From the NCBI GenBank assembly GCA_003150235.1, contig QAMW01000027.1, positions 125,038-182,575 on the forward strand: DNA of 57,538 bases, read 5' to 3'. The stretch's first letter is position 1, and every line of letters begins with the position of its first letter. Positions 1 through 9,551 of this stretch are shown here, in pieces. This DNA comes from Bacteroidales bacterium (lineage in GTDB: Bacteria > Bacteroidota > Bacteroidia > Bacteroidales > Muribaculaceae). A model generated the notes under the pieces. It was given only the letters and a program-made list of their open reading frames with translations, had not been told where the DNA came from and searched no databases. Made by a program: the position numbers and the translations under genes.

Positions 1-6
1 TATAAC

Positions 7-1149
7 ATGAAAAAGTTTGCTATTTCATCCGCACTCGTCATCTTGGCGATGACAAGTGCTTACGCGGCAGCTCCCGCTGAAGGGGTTCCCGCATCAACCA
101 ATATTCCGGAGGCTATATATCCCTGTGTAGACTCATCTTCACGTGCCACTTTCCGCATCCATGCACCTGAGGCACTTGATGTGAAGGTCGACATCTGTGG
201 CAAAAAATACGACATGACCCGTGATGCCGACGGCAACTGGATGGCTACGACCGATCCGCTCGTTGTCGGCTTCCACTACTATTTTCTTGTCATTGACGGC
301 GTGTCGGTCATCGACCCTGCCACCGAGGCTTTCTTCGGATGCGGCAAGATGTCGGGCGGCATCGAGATTCCCGAGTCGCCTGAGGCAGCCGCTTACTATA
401 CATTCAACAAGGATATTCCTCACGGACAGGTACGTGAATGTAAATATTACTCCGAACTTGAAAATGGCGAGCGCCGCTGCTTTGTCTACACTCCGGCAGA
501 ATATGAGTCTGCGGTTGACAAGCGTTACCCCGTGCTATATCTCCAGCACGGCATGGGTGAGGATGAGCGCGGATGGCATCAGCAGGGCATGATGGCTAAT
601 ATTCTCGACAATCAGATTGCTGCCGGAAAGTGTGTGCCGATGATTGTGGTGATGGACTACGGTAACTGCGGTCACATATTCGGCAGTCGTCCCGGCGAGA
701 CTCATGAGACATTCGGCGCTTCCTTCACCCCGATTCTGCTTAACGAGGTGATTCCTTTCATCGAGAGCAATTTCCGCACTCTTACCGACCGTGACAACCG
801 CGCTATGGCGGGTCTGTCGTGGGGCGGTCACGAGACCTTCCAGACCACTCTTTATAATCTTGACAAGTTTGCCCACATCGGCTCGTTCAGTGGCGCGTTG
901 TTCCTCCGCGACAGCATCGACAAGGTCTACGACGGGGTTTTTGCCGATGCCGCTGCGTTCAACGGCAAGGTGCGTACCCTTTTCCTCGGCATGGGCTCTG
1001 AGGAAGGTTTCGGCAGCGACCGCATCAGCAAGTCGCTTACCGAGGCAGGCATCAACAATGTCTATTACGAGTCGCCGGGTACTCATCACGAGTGGCTCAC
1101 TTGGCGTCGCTGTCTCAACGAGTTCCTTCCGCTCATCTTTAAAAAGTGA
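7..1149 (+). CDS. CE1-type esterase (feruloyl/acetyl esterase-like), secreted
   Basis: 380 residues starting with a clear signal peptide (residues 1 to about 21). An N-terminal beta-sandwich of the CBM48/E-set type (about 30-120) precedes an alpha/beta-hydrolase of the esterase D/CE1 family. The nucleophile is S271 in GLSWG, and H360 or H361 in GTHHEW is the catalytic histidine. Family members in xylan loci remove feruloyl or acetyl groups from arabinoxylan; the exact ester is not decided by sequence. The stop overlaps the next reading frame start region (ATG at 1155 is 5 bases later), so it heads a tightly packed plus-strand gene run of xylan enzymes. Only 6 bases precede it, so promoter and upstream genes are unseen. 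Confidence 0.85.
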   Translation: MKKFAISSALVILAMTSAYAAAPAEGVPASTNIPEAIYPCVDSSSRATFRIHAPEALDVKVDICGKKYDMTRDADGNWMATTDPLVVGFHYYFLVIDGVSVIDPATEAFFGCGKMSGGIEIPESPEAAAYYTFNKDIPHGQVRECKYYSELENGERRCFVYTPAEYESAVDKRYPVLYLQHGMGEDERGWHQQGMMANILDNQIAAGKCVPMIVVMDYGNCGHIFGSRPGETHETFGASFTPILLNEVIPFIESNFRTLTDRDNRAMAGLSWGGHETFQTTLYNLDKFAHIGSFSGALFLRDSIDKVYDGVFADAAAFNGKVRTLFLGMGSEEGFGSDRISKSLTEAGINNVYYESPGTHHEWLTWRRCLNEFLPLIFKK

Positions 1150-1154
1150 CGGCG

Positions 1155-3698
1155 ATGAACGGTTTCTTCCTGTCACGCGCTATGAAGCGCGCTGTATCGG
1201 TGGCATGCCTGGCTGCGTTTGCCACGGCTGCCGCGTCGGCGCAGAATCCCGTGATTCGCGACCAGTTTAGTGCCGACCCTACGGCAAGGGTATTCAACGA
1301 CCGCGTGTATATCTATCCTTCCCATGACATTCCCTCGCCGGTTGAAAAACTGAAAGAGTGGTTCTGCATGGCTGACTATCACGTGTTTTCTTCCGATAAT
1401 CTTACCGATTGGACCGACCACGGTGTCATCGTCAGCCAGGACCGTGTGCCTTGGGTCGATGCGCAGTCCTACACGATGTGGGCTCCCGAGTGTGTTGAGA
1501 AAGACGGTCGTTACTATTTCTATTTCCCGGCTGCTGCAAGCGACGGCTCTCCCGGTTTTCATGTGGGTGTAGCGATAGCTGATGCGCCCGAAGGTCCGTT
1601 TCATCCGATGTTCCGTCCTATCGAGGGGATAGGGGGCATAGACCCCTGTGTGCTCGTCGACGATGACGGCTCGTCATACATCTATTGGGCGGGTCGCGGT
1701 ATGCAGGGTGCCCGTCTGAGCGACAACATGATGGAACTCGCTTCCGACCCTGTGGCAATCGAAGGGCTTCCCGACGGCTTCAAGGAAGGACCCTACGTGT
1801 TCAAGCACGACGGAAAGTATTATTTTACCTTCCCCTGGGTACGCAAAAATACTGAGACGCTTGCCTACGCTGTCGGCGACTCTCCGCTCGGTCCGTTTGA
1901 GTTCAAGGGTGTCATAATGGATGAATCGCCTTCCGGATGCTGGACCAATCATCACTCCATCATCAACTGGCGCGGTCAGTGGTATCTGTTCTATCATCAC
2001 AATGACTATTCTCCCGATTTTGATAAAAACCGTTCGGTGCGTATCGACTCGTTGAGCTTTACTCCCGACGGGCTTATCCGTAAGGTCGTTCCTACGTTGC
2101 GCGGTGTCGGTGTCTCCGATGCGCGTGAGCCGATACAGCTTGACCGTTATAGTGCCATCTCCCGCAAAGGGGTTAAGATTGATTGGCTCGACCGCAAGTC
2201 GCCGTTCGACGGATGGAAATGTGTCTTTGACCGCAAAGGGGCGTGGGTGCGTTATAATGCCGTTGATTTCGGCGAGACTCCGGTGCAGTCCGTTACCGTG
2301 CGCGTGAAGTCGCCGTCAGGCGGTGTGCTCCTGGTTGCCGATGCGCTCGGCAGGGAGATAGCTCGCGTCACGGTTCCTGTCTCCTCCTCTTGGGTTAATG
2401 TGGAGCAGGCTATTCCGTCATGTGCCGTTTCAGGTACGGCTGATTTGGTGGTCACGCTTCTTTCCGGCAAGCGTGTCGAGGTCGACTGGATAGGTTTCGA
2501 TGCTTTGCCTTGGATGGAGGGCGCTTTTAAGTCGGGGCGTTACCGCAATCTTTTTGTCGAGATGGGTTACCCCGAGAAGGAGGTGAAAGAGCGTGTCGAT
2601 TCGGTCTACCGCGCGATTTTTGACGGTCCCGGCAAGATATATTTCGAGGTGGGCGATTCCATGGCTTACATCAGCGACATCAAGAACCGTGACGTGCGCA
2701 CCGAGGGCATGTCTTACGGCATGATGATTGCCGTGCAGTTTGATAATAAGGATATGTTTGACCGTCTCTGGCGTTGGAGCAAGCGTTACATGCAGCATCC
2801 CGACGGTGCCTTGGAAGGCTATTTCGCATGGAGCTGCAGTACCGACGGCTCTCGGTATGCCTCCGGTCCTGCCTCCGACGGTGAACTGTATTATATAACC
2901 TCGCTCATATTTGCCGCTAACCGCTGGGGTAATGACGGCGAGATTCATTACCTCGATGAGGCGCGTCATATCGTGGATTGCGCCATGAAAAAGGCGGGAC
3001 ATGACCGCGTCGCGCCTCTTGTCAACCTTGAGCATAAGCTGATTACATTTGTGCCCGACCGTTTTGGGGGTACATTTACCGACCCCTCGTATCATGTTCC
3101 GGCATTTTATGAGGTGTGGGCGCAATGGCTCGATGACGGACGAAGCAATTTCTGGCGTGAGTGTGCGGCGAAAAGCCGTGAGTATTTGCGCGCATGTATC
3201 CATCCGGTCACCGGACTGAATCCCGATTATAGTGCCTACGACGGCAGTCTGCTTGAGCGCGGCTCGCTGGTAGGCGATGCTTTCCGTTTCGACTCTTGGA
3301 GAGTGCCTATGAATATTGCGCTTGATTATTCATGGTCGTGTGCCGACCGCAAGTGGCAGCAGGATTACGGCAATCGTATCCAGCGTTTTCTCTATTCACA
3401 AGGTATTGATGACTTCGTTGACCAGTATAATGTCGACGGAACTCCGGTCGACCGCATTCTTGGAGCGGGCGATTACACGGCGTTGCGTCATTCGGTAGGT
3501 CTTGTCGCCACTTCTGCCGCTGTATCGCTTGCCGCCACCGACATGCGCAGCCGGGAGTTTGTCGACCGCCTGTGGAACTCGCGTCATGAACCCTACGCCG
3601 ACGGATACTTTGACGCTTACTATGACGGATTGCTGCGTCTGTTTGCATTCATGCACCTGAGTGGCAACTATCGTATAATAACCCCTAAAAACAGTTGA
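1155..3698 (+). CDS. GH43-CBM6-GH8 fusion enzyme (xylosidase/arabinofuranosidase plus reducing-end xylanase)
   Basis: 847 residues. After a signal peptide comes a GH43 five-blade propeller (about 30-320) with D41 (base), D163 (modulator) and E211 (acid, in KEGPY). A CBM6-like beta-sandwich (about 345-450) ends in a VDWIGFD motif. A GH8 domain (about 465-845) has the signature around E517 (EGMSYGMM) and D713 (DSWRVPMN), as in reducing-end xylose-releasing exo-oligoxylanases (Rex8A type). The fusion would trim xylo-oligosaccharides from side chain or non-reducing side and from the reducing end. A GTG at 1146 and ATGs at 1155 and 1182 are possible starts; 1155 gives a normal signal peptide, 1182 also does. 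It sits 5 bases after the esterase and 3 before the next GH43. Confidence 0.88.
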   Translation: MNGFFLSRAMKRAVSVACLAAFATAAASAQNPVIRDQFSADPTARVFNDRVYIYPSHDIPSPVEKLKEWFCMADYHVFSSDNLTDWTDHGVIVSQDRVPWVDAQSYTMWAPECVEKDGRYYFYFPAAASDGSPGFHVGVAIADAPEGPFHPMFRPIEGIGGIDPCVLVDDDGSSYIYWAGRGMQGARLSDNMMELASDPVAIEGLPDGFKEGPYVFKHDGKYYFTFPWVRKNTETLAYAVGDSPLGPFEFKGVIMDESPSGCWTNHHSIINWRGQWYLFYHHNDYSPDFDKNRSVRIDSLSFTPDGLIRKVVPTLRGVGVSDAREPIQLDRYSAISRKGVKIDWLDRKSPFDGWKCVFDRKGAWVRYNAVDFGETPVQSVTVRVKSPSGGVLLVADALGREIARVTVPVSSSWVNVEQAIPSCAVSGTADLVVTLLSGKRVEVDWIGFDALPWMEGAFKSGRYRNLFVEMGYPEKEVKERVDSVYRAIFDGPGKIYFEVGDSMAYISDIKNRDVRTEGMSYGMMIAVQFDNKDMFDRLWRWSKRYMQHPDGALEGYFAWSCSTDGSRYASGPASDGELYYITSLIFAANRWGNDGEIHYLDEARHIVDCAMKKAGHDRVAPLVNLEHKLITFVPDRFGGTFTDPSYHVPAFYEVWAQWLDDGRSNFWRECAAKSREYLRACIHPVTGLNPDYSAYDGSLLERGSLVGDAFRFDSWRVPMNIALDYSWSCADRKWQQDYGNRIQRFLYSQGIDDFVDQYNVDGTPVDRILGAGDYTALRHSVGLVATSAAVSLAATDMRSREFVDRLWNSRHEPYADGYFDAYYDGLLRLFAFMHLSGNYRIITPKNS

Positions 3699-3701
3699 TT
3701 T

Positions 3702-5012
3702 ATGAAAAGATTTAATACATTCATTGCCTTTATGCTCGCTTGTGCCGCCGTGTCACAGGCACAGCGTCCTCTTATACAGACAAAATATACCGCCGACCCC
3801 GCTCCGATGGTGTATAATGACACGATTTTCCTGTACACGACTCATGACGAGGATGATGCCGACGGTTTCAAGATGTTAGACTGGCTCCTCTACACCTCGA
3901 CCGACATGGTCAACTGGACCGACAGGGGCGCTGTGGCGTCGCTCAAGGATTTCAAGTGGTATCCCGGCGACAACGGCGCATGGGCTGAACAGGTCGTTGA
4001 GCGTAACGGCAAATTTTACATGTATTGTCCCATACACGGCAACGGTATCGGGGTGCTCGTGGCAGATTCTCCCTACGGTCCTTTTGTCGACCCGATTGGC
4101 AAGCCGCTTGTATGGCAGAAGGAGCATTGGTATGACATCGACCCTACCGTGTTTATTGATGATGACGGTCAGGCTTATATGTATTGGGGTAATCCCAATC
4201 TTTATTGTGTGAAACTTAACGAGGATATGATTTCTTATTCAGGGGAAATCATGGAGTTTCCTCATATTGACGATTATCAGGAAGGTCCCTGGTTTTACAA
4301 GCGCGGTGGCAAGTATTATCTTGCGTTTGCCTCCACTTGCTGCCCTGAGGGGATAGGATATGCAATGAGCGACGGTCCGTTGGGTCCGTGGGAATACAAA
4401 GGACACATCATGGATCATACCCCGAAGACTCGCGGCAATCATCCCGGCATAATCGACTATAAAGGGAAGTCTTACGTCTTTGGTCTGAACTATGACATCC
4501 TGCGCCTGTCTACTCCCGACCATCATGAACGTCGCTCGGTGTCGGCTGCCGAGATGACCTATAATCCCGATGGCACTATCGTGGAATTGCCTTATTTCAG
4601 TGAAAATGTGGTTAATCAGATAGAGCCGTTCAATCCTTTCCGCCGTGTGGAGGCGGAGACAATGGCGTGGGGCTACGGATTGAAGACATCGCCTTTTGAC
4701 AATGGAGGCATATATCTGCATGACATCGACAATGGCGAGTATCTGATGATTAAGGGGGTGGATTTCGGCAAGAAAGGCGCGAAGTCGATTGAAATCGCCG
4801 CTTCATGCGTGAAGCCCGGCACAGAGGTCGAGGTGCGCGCCGGCGATAAGGTGATAGGTACCGTGAGAATTGCGCCTACCGGAAATCTTGATACATATCA
4901 GTTACATTCGGCGCCTTTGCAATCGGTAAAAGGTGTACATGACTTATATTTGTATTTCAAGGGAGAGGGTAATGACCTTTTCCGCATGGATTATTGGAAA
5001 ATGAATAAATAA
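3702..5012 (+). CDS. GH43 glycosidase with C-terminal CBM6-like domain, secreted
   Basis: 436 residues with signal peptide ending near residue 20. The GH43 propeller shows the three acidic residues D32 (ADPAP), D147 (DIDPT) and E194 (QEGPW). The C-terminal 120 residues form a CBM6-like sandwich ending in MDYWKM. GH43 enzymes of this layout are beta-xylosidases or alpha-L-arabinofuranosidases acting on arabinoxylan fragments; the substrate within the family cannot be fixed from sequence. The start is 3 bases after the fusion enzyme's stop and GH127 follows after 12 bases, so it is very likely co-transcribed with both. Confidence 0.88.
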   Translation: MKRFNTFIAFMLACAAVSQAQRPLIQTKYTADPAPMVYNDTIFLYTTHDEDDADGFKMLDWLLYTSTDMVNWTDRGAVASLKDFKWYPGDNGAWAEQVVERNGKFYMYCPIHGNGIGVLVADSPYGPFVDPIGKPLVWQKEHWYDIDPTVFIDDDGQAYMYWGNPNLYCVKLNEDMISYSGEIMEFPHIDDYQEGPWFYKRGGKYYLAFASTCCPEGIGYAMSDGPLGPWEYKGHIMDHTPKTRGNHPGIIDYKGKSYVFGLNYDILRLSTPDHHERRSVSAAEMTYNPDGTIVELPYFSENVVNQIEPFNPFRRVEAETMAWGYGLKTSPFDNGGIYLHDIDNGEYLMIKGVDFGKKGAKSIEIAASCVKPGTEVEVRAGDKVIGTVRIAPTGNLDTYQLHSAPLQSVKGVHDLYLYFKGEGNDLFRMDYWKMNK

Positions 5013-5024
5013 ATTCAAACACCG

Positions 5025-7379
5025 ATGAAAGCATTTGCAAGTATTGTCATAGCCTGTGGTGTTGCCGCATCGGCTTATTCTCAACAGTCACTTTATCCAT
5101 CCTCGTTCCCGCTTGGCGACGTGCAGTTGCTTGACAGCCGTTTCAGCAAAGCGCAGGCTCTCAACGTGGATGTGCTCCTGAAATATGATGTCGACCGTCT
5201 CCTCGCTCCTTACCTGAAAGAGGCGGGGCTTACTCCCAAGGCGGAAAGTTTTCCCTGTTGGGACGGTCTTGACGGTCATGTCGGCGGTCATTACCTTACC
5301 GCCCTCGCCATCCATTATGCCTCCACGGGCGACCCGCGCCTGAAAGAGCGCATGGATTACATGATATCCGAGCTGAAGAGGTGTCAGGATGCTTCAGGCA
5401 ACGGCTATGTGGGCGGTGTCCCTGACGGTAAGCCGCTTTGGGACGGCTTGAGGAGTGGCAACGTCGGGCTTGTGTGGAAATACTGGGTGCCCTGGTACAA
5501 TGTCCATAAAACTTACGCCGGATTGCGTGACGCGTGGCTTTATGCCGGCGACGCGCAGGCTAAGGATATGTTTCTTAAGTTCTGCGACTGGGGTCTTGAC
5601 ATTATAGCCCCGCTCTCCGATGAGCAGATGGAGGCGATGCTTGACCAGGAGTTTGGCGGTATGCCGGAAGTGTTTGCCGACGCGTATGCCATCACCGGCG
5701 ACCGTAAGTACCTTGACGGTGCCCGTCGCTTCTCTCATCACTGGCTTCTTGACAGCATGGCTGCGGGTGTCGACAATCTTGATAACAAACATGCCAATAC
5801 TCAGGTACCTAAGATAGTTGGTTATGAACGTATTGCGGAGGTCGCCGACGATTCGCTCTACCGTGATGCCTCGGTGTTTTTCTGGGAGACTGTCACCGGT
5901 ACACGCTCGTTGTCGATTGGCGGTAACAGTCGCCGTGAGCATTTCGCCCCGAAAGATGACTGCAAGAGCTATGTCACCGACCGCGAAGGTCCGGAGTCAT
6001 GTAACACCAATAATATGCTGAAACTCAGCGAGGGACTCTTCCGCATGTCACGCGATGCGCGGTATGCCGATTTCTACGAGCGCGCCCTTTATAATCACAT
6101 CCTTTCGACCCAGCATCCCGTACATGGCGGATATGTATATTTTACGCCTGCACGGCCCGCTCATTACCGTGTGTATTCACAACCTAATTCCGGTATGTGG
6201 TGTTGTGTCGGCACCGGCATGGAGAATCACGGCAAATACGGTGAATTTATCTACAGTCATTTCGGCGACTCTCTCTATGTCAACCTTTTCATCCCTTCGC
6301 GCCTTGACTGGAAGGAGAAAGGTGTGACCGTTACGCAGACAGGCGATTTTCCGGCCGACGATTCAGTGTCATTCACTGTTGATGTTAAGAAGCCGGCGCG
6401 ATTTACATTGATGTTGCGTCATCCCGGATGGTGCGATGATATGCAGGTCACTGTTAACGGTAAGCCTGTTTCTGTCACTTCCGCGCCGCAGTCTTATCTT
6501 GCTATCGACCGCAAGTGGAAAAAGGGCGACCGCGTTGATTTGAAACTCCCGATGAAAGTGTCGGTGGAGGAAGTGCCTAATGTACCCGATTATATTTCCG
6601 TAGTCTATGGCCCTGTGGTGCTTGCCGCGCGTTACAGTACCGAGGGGCTTGACGGTCTTGTAGCCGATGACAGCCGTTGGGCGCATATAGCTCACGGTCC
6701 GCTGGTATCGGTGTTTGACACTCCGGTGCTTATCGGCTCTCGCGAGGAGATTGTCGATGCGCTCAAGTCGATGGAGCCTGTGGAGGGTAAGCCGCTTCAT
6801 TTCCGTGTGCCCCGTCTGCTGAAGGGTAAGTATGCATCAATGGAGCTTGAACCGTTTGCCGATATTCACGATGCGCGTTATATGCTCTATTGGCTATCCA
6901 TGACTCAGGACCGCTATGACAATTACCTGAAAATGGAGAAAGCTGCCGAGGCGATGAGCCTTGACCTTGACCGCCGCACTATCGATGTGGTGAAACCCGG
7001 TGAACAGCAGCCTGAAGCCGATCACTTCATGGCTAATGAACAGTCAAAGACCGGCTATCTGAACGATGTCGCATGGCGTGACGCTTCCGATGGCGGCTTT
7101 TTCTCCTATCGCATGAAGCCGGCGGGTGAGAAGGGTGCGCTCCTCCTTGTCAAATACTGGGGCAACGAGCCGGAAGGCCGTCAGGTCGAGATTTATATCG
7201 AAGGTGAGCTTATAGCCTCGGAAAACCTCTCGGGCAAATGGGGTATTGATGAGTTTGTCACCGAGTCTTACGCGTTGCCCGAATGGGTTACGGCAAATGA
7301 TGCGGTGACTGTAACCTTCCAGAGTGTAGAACGCGGCAATACGGGCGGCATCTACGATGTGCGTATCGTCAAGCCGTAA
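5025..7379 (+). CDS. GH127 beta-L-arabinofuranosidase-like enzyme (DUF1680)
   Basis: 784 residues with a signal peptide (SAYSQ cleavage region near residue 19). The (alpha/alpha)6 barrel of GH127 carries the zinc-thiolate site seen in Bifidobacterium HypBA1: E324 and C326 in ESCNT, and C393-C394 in MWCCVGTG, where the second-site cysteine acts as nucleophile in the family. A C-terminal extension of about 120 residues (from about 660) resembles the DUF6805-type domain common in Bacteroidetes GH127. In a xylan locus its role would be removal of L-arabinofuranose; activity on beta-linked arabinose is known for the family, not shown here. A 219-base gap with a structured repeat separates it from GH97. 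Confidence 0.88.
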   Translation: MKAFASIVIACGVAASAYSQQSLYPSSFPLGDVQLLDSRFSKAQALNVDVLLKYDVDRLLAPYLKEAGLTPKAESFPCWDGLDGHVGGHYLTALAIHYASTGDPRLKERMDYMISELKRCQDASGNGYVGGVPDGKPLWDGLRSGNVGLVWKYWVPWYNVHKTYAGLRDAWLYAGDAQAKDMFLKFCDWGLDIIAPLSDEQMEAMLDQEFGGMPEVFADAYAITGDRKYLDGARRFSHHWLLDSMAAGVDNLDNKHANTQVPKIVGYERIAEVADDSLYRDASVFFWETVTGTRSLSIGGNSRREHFAPKDDCKSYVTDREGPESCNTNNMLKLSEGLFRMSRDARYADFYERALYNHILSTQHPVHGGYVYFTPARPAHYRVYSQPNSGMWCCVGTGMENHGKYGEFIYSHFGDSLYVNLFIPSRLDWKEKGVTVTQTGDFPADDSVSFTVDVKKPARFTLMLRHPGWCDDMQVTVNGKPVSVTSAPQSYLAIDRKWKKGDRVDLKLPMKVSVEEVPNVPDYISVVYGPVVLAARYSTEGLDGLVADDSRWAHIAHGPLVSVFDTPVLIGSREEIVDALKSMEPVEGKPLHFRVPRLLKGKYASMELEPFADIHDARYMLYWLSMTQDRYDNYLKMEKAAEAMSLDLDRRTIDVVKPGEQQPEADHFMANEQSKTGYLNDVAWRDASDGGFFSYRMKPAGEKGALLLVKYWGNEPEGRQVEIYIEGELIASENLSGKWGIDEFVTESYALPEWVTANDAVTVTFQSVERGNTGGIYDVRIVKP

Positions 7380-7399
7380 TATTTTTAAAGAAAAGTAAA

Positions 7400-7560
7400 T
7401 TTGTTATGTAACTCGCGAAAATTAGCTGATATATAATTATGAAGTATTTGCGAGGGATTTTGCGGGTGGACAGAAAGAGTGTAGCGGGCTACACGACTGA
7501 TTGACAGCCGGGAAATCACCGCAAAGACGAATAAGGATATGTCAGCCCGTAGGGTTACTG
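7400..7560. repeat. Intergenic nested-palindrome element, copy 1
   Basis: The gap between GH127 and GH97 has no gene. Its core is a perfect hairpin (GTGTAGC, loop GG, GCTACAC; 7479-7494) followed by GACTGA, with outer complementary pieces such as GCGGGTG/CACCGC and GTAAC/GTTAC. The same layout, with a different stem sequence, fills the gap at 12082-12240. Function unknown; it could be a mobile non-coding element or an untranslated RNA structure. Confidence 0.55.
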
Positions 7561-7598
7561 AAATAAAAAACATATAAACTAATTTTTAAGAGTTACTT

Positions 7599-9548
7599 AT
7601 GTACAGATTCTCATTACTGACTATATCATTGTTGACCGCGGCATCGGCACTCGGTGTCGCTTCTGTGGCGGGTCCCGACGGAAAACTCTTGGTGTCTGTT
7701 GACGTTACCGGTGACGGTGAACCGGTCTATGGCGTGTCTTACGACGGCAAGCCCTTCATTACCTCTTCTCCTCTCGGGCTGGTTACAAATATAGGTGATT
7801 TTTCTCGCGGACTCCTCTTGTCTGATGTGTCTGACGCTATGATGCCTGCTGTATCCTATTCGCTTCCCAATATAAAGAAGAGCCGGGTAGATTATGAGGC
7901 TAATGAGGCGTGGTTCACTTTTGCCAAGGATAGTGTGCCGGTGTTTGCAGTGCAGTTCCGCGTCAGCAATAATGACGTGGCTTTTCGCTACAAGGTGTTG
8001 CCGCAGGGCGACACTCGCAGTGCTGTGATTCTTGAAGAGGCGACAGGCTTCGATTTCCCCGATGGCACAGTATCGTTCATGGCTCCGCAGAGCAAGCCTA
8101 TGAACGGCTTTGCCCGTACATCTCCAAGCTACGAGACTCCCTATGGTGTTGACGAGCCCATAGGGCGTAACGGATGGGGCGAAGGGTACACTTTCCCGTG
8201 TCTGTTTAAAAATCCTGACGGTGGATGGGCTCTGGTTTCCGAGACCGGTGTCGACGGAAGCTATTGCGGAAGCCGCCTCCTCTGGAAAGACGATTGTTAT
8301 ACCATCGGTTTCCCGCAGGAAGGGGAGATGAACGGTCTCCATTCTGTAACTCCGGGTATTCCGCTTCCCGGATTTACCCCATGGCGCACTGTCACTGTGG
8401 GTAATTCGCTCGCTCCGATAGTGGAGACTACCGTGCCGTTTGATGTCGTGTCTCCGAAATATGAGGCATCGCGCGACTACACTTACGGTAAAGGTACCTG
8501 GAGTTGGATTATCGGGATGGATGGTGCTACCAACTATGACGAGCAGCGCCGCTATATAGACTTTGCGGCGGCGATGGGCTACAACTCTGTGCTTGTCGAT
8601 GCGCTCTGGGACACTCAGATTGGCTACGACCGCATTGAGGAGCTGTCGCGGTATGCCGCTTCAAAGGGTGTCGCGCTCTATCTATGGTATAACTCTAACG
8701 GATATTGGAACGATGCTCCCCAGGGACCACGTGGCATAATGAACGATGCCGTGGCGCGCCGCAAGGAGATGAAGTGGATGCGTGACAATGGCATCCGCGG
8801 TATAAAGGTCGACTTCTTCGGCGGCGACAAGCAGCCGATGATGCAGCTTTACGAGGATATCCTCGCCGATGCCAACGATTACGGTCTGCTTGTGATATTC
8901 CACGGCTGCACATTGCCGAGAGGGTGGGAGCGCATGTATCCCAATTATGCCGCCAGTGAGGCTGTACTCGCCAGCGAAAACTTGCATTTCTCGCAGGGTA
9001 GTTGTGATGCCGAGGCGTTCAACGCCACTATCCATCCATTTGTCCGCAATACTGTCGGCAGCATGGATTTCGGTGGCAGCGCGCTTAACAAGTACTATAA
9101 TGCGGCAAATAAGCCCGGTGGTAGCCGCCGCGTCACTTCCGATGTGTTTGCACTCGCGACTGCAGTGCTTTTCCAGAGTCCCGTGCAGCATTTCGCCCTT
9201 GCCCCCGGAAATCTTACCGATGCCCCGGCATGGGCTGTCGACTTCATGAAAGAGGTGCCGGTGCTTTGGGATGAGACCCGATATATCGACGGCTATCCAG
9301 GCAAATATGTGGTTCTCGCGCGTCGTCATGGTGACACCTGGTATATAGCCGGTGTAAGTGCGCAGAAGGAGCCTGTGACCGTCGCTTTGGAGCTGCCCAT
9401 GTTTGCGCCTTCGCAGAAAGTCACGGTTTACAGCGATGATTCTGAACTTCAGGGTAGCGTGAAAGAAATGAAAATAGATAAGAAACAGAGGTTGAAAATC
9501 ACCATGCCTTGCAATGGTGGAGTTCTTATTAAAGGAAATAAAAATTAA
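7599..9548 (+). CDS. GH97 glycosidase, retaining type (alpha-galactosidase-like)
   Basis: 649 residues with a signal peptide. The three-part GH97 architecture is visible: N-terminal beta-sandwich (about 20-270), (beta/alpha)8 barrel (about 280-550) and C-terminal all-beta domain. In the barrel, D405 in KVDFFGGD is at the position of the nucleophilic Asp of retaining GH97 enzymes (BT1871 type), whereas inverting SusB-type enzymes have glutamates elsewhere. This points to alpha-galactosidase or beta-L-arabinopyranosidase activity, which fits galactose-decorated glucuronoarabinoxylan. The lipoprotein GH43 follows after 3 bases. Confidence 0.85.
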   Translation: MYRFSLLTISLLTAASALGVASVAGPDGKLLVSVDVTGDGEPVYGVSYDGKPFITSSPLGLVTNIGDFSRGLLLSDVSDAMMPAVSYSLPNIKKSRVDYEANEAWFTFAKDSVPVFAVQFRVSNNDVAFRYKVLPQGDTRSAVILEEATGFDFPDGTVSFMAPQSKPMNGFARTSPSYETPYGVDEPIGRNGWGEGYTFPCLFKNPDGGWALVSETGVDGSYCGSRLLWKDDCYTIGFPQEGEMNGLHSVTPGIPLPGFTPWRTVTVGNSLAPIVETTVPFDVVSPKYEASRDYTYGKGTWSWIIGMDGATNYDEQRRYIDFAAAMGYNSVLVDALWDTQIGYDRIEELSRYAASKGVALYLWYNSNGYWNDAPQGPRGIMNDAVARRKEMKWMRDNGIRGIKVDFFGGDKQPMMQLYEDILADANDYGLLVIFHGCTLPRGWERMYPNYAASEAVLASENLHFSQGSCDAEAFNATIHPFVRNTVGSMDFGGSALNKYYNAANKPGGSRRVTSDVFALATAVLFQSPVQHFALAPGNLTDAPAWAVDFMKEVPVLWDETRYIDGYPGKYVVLARRHGDTWYIAGVSAQKEPVTVALELPMFAPSQKVTVYSDDSELQGSVKEMKIDKKQRLKITMPCNGGVLIKGNKN

Positions 9549-9551
9549 ATT

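Noticed and set aside
2430..3203. Open frame of 257 codons opposite the GH8 domain
   Set aside because: Antisense shadow of a gene with intact catalytic motifs; no signal or domain.
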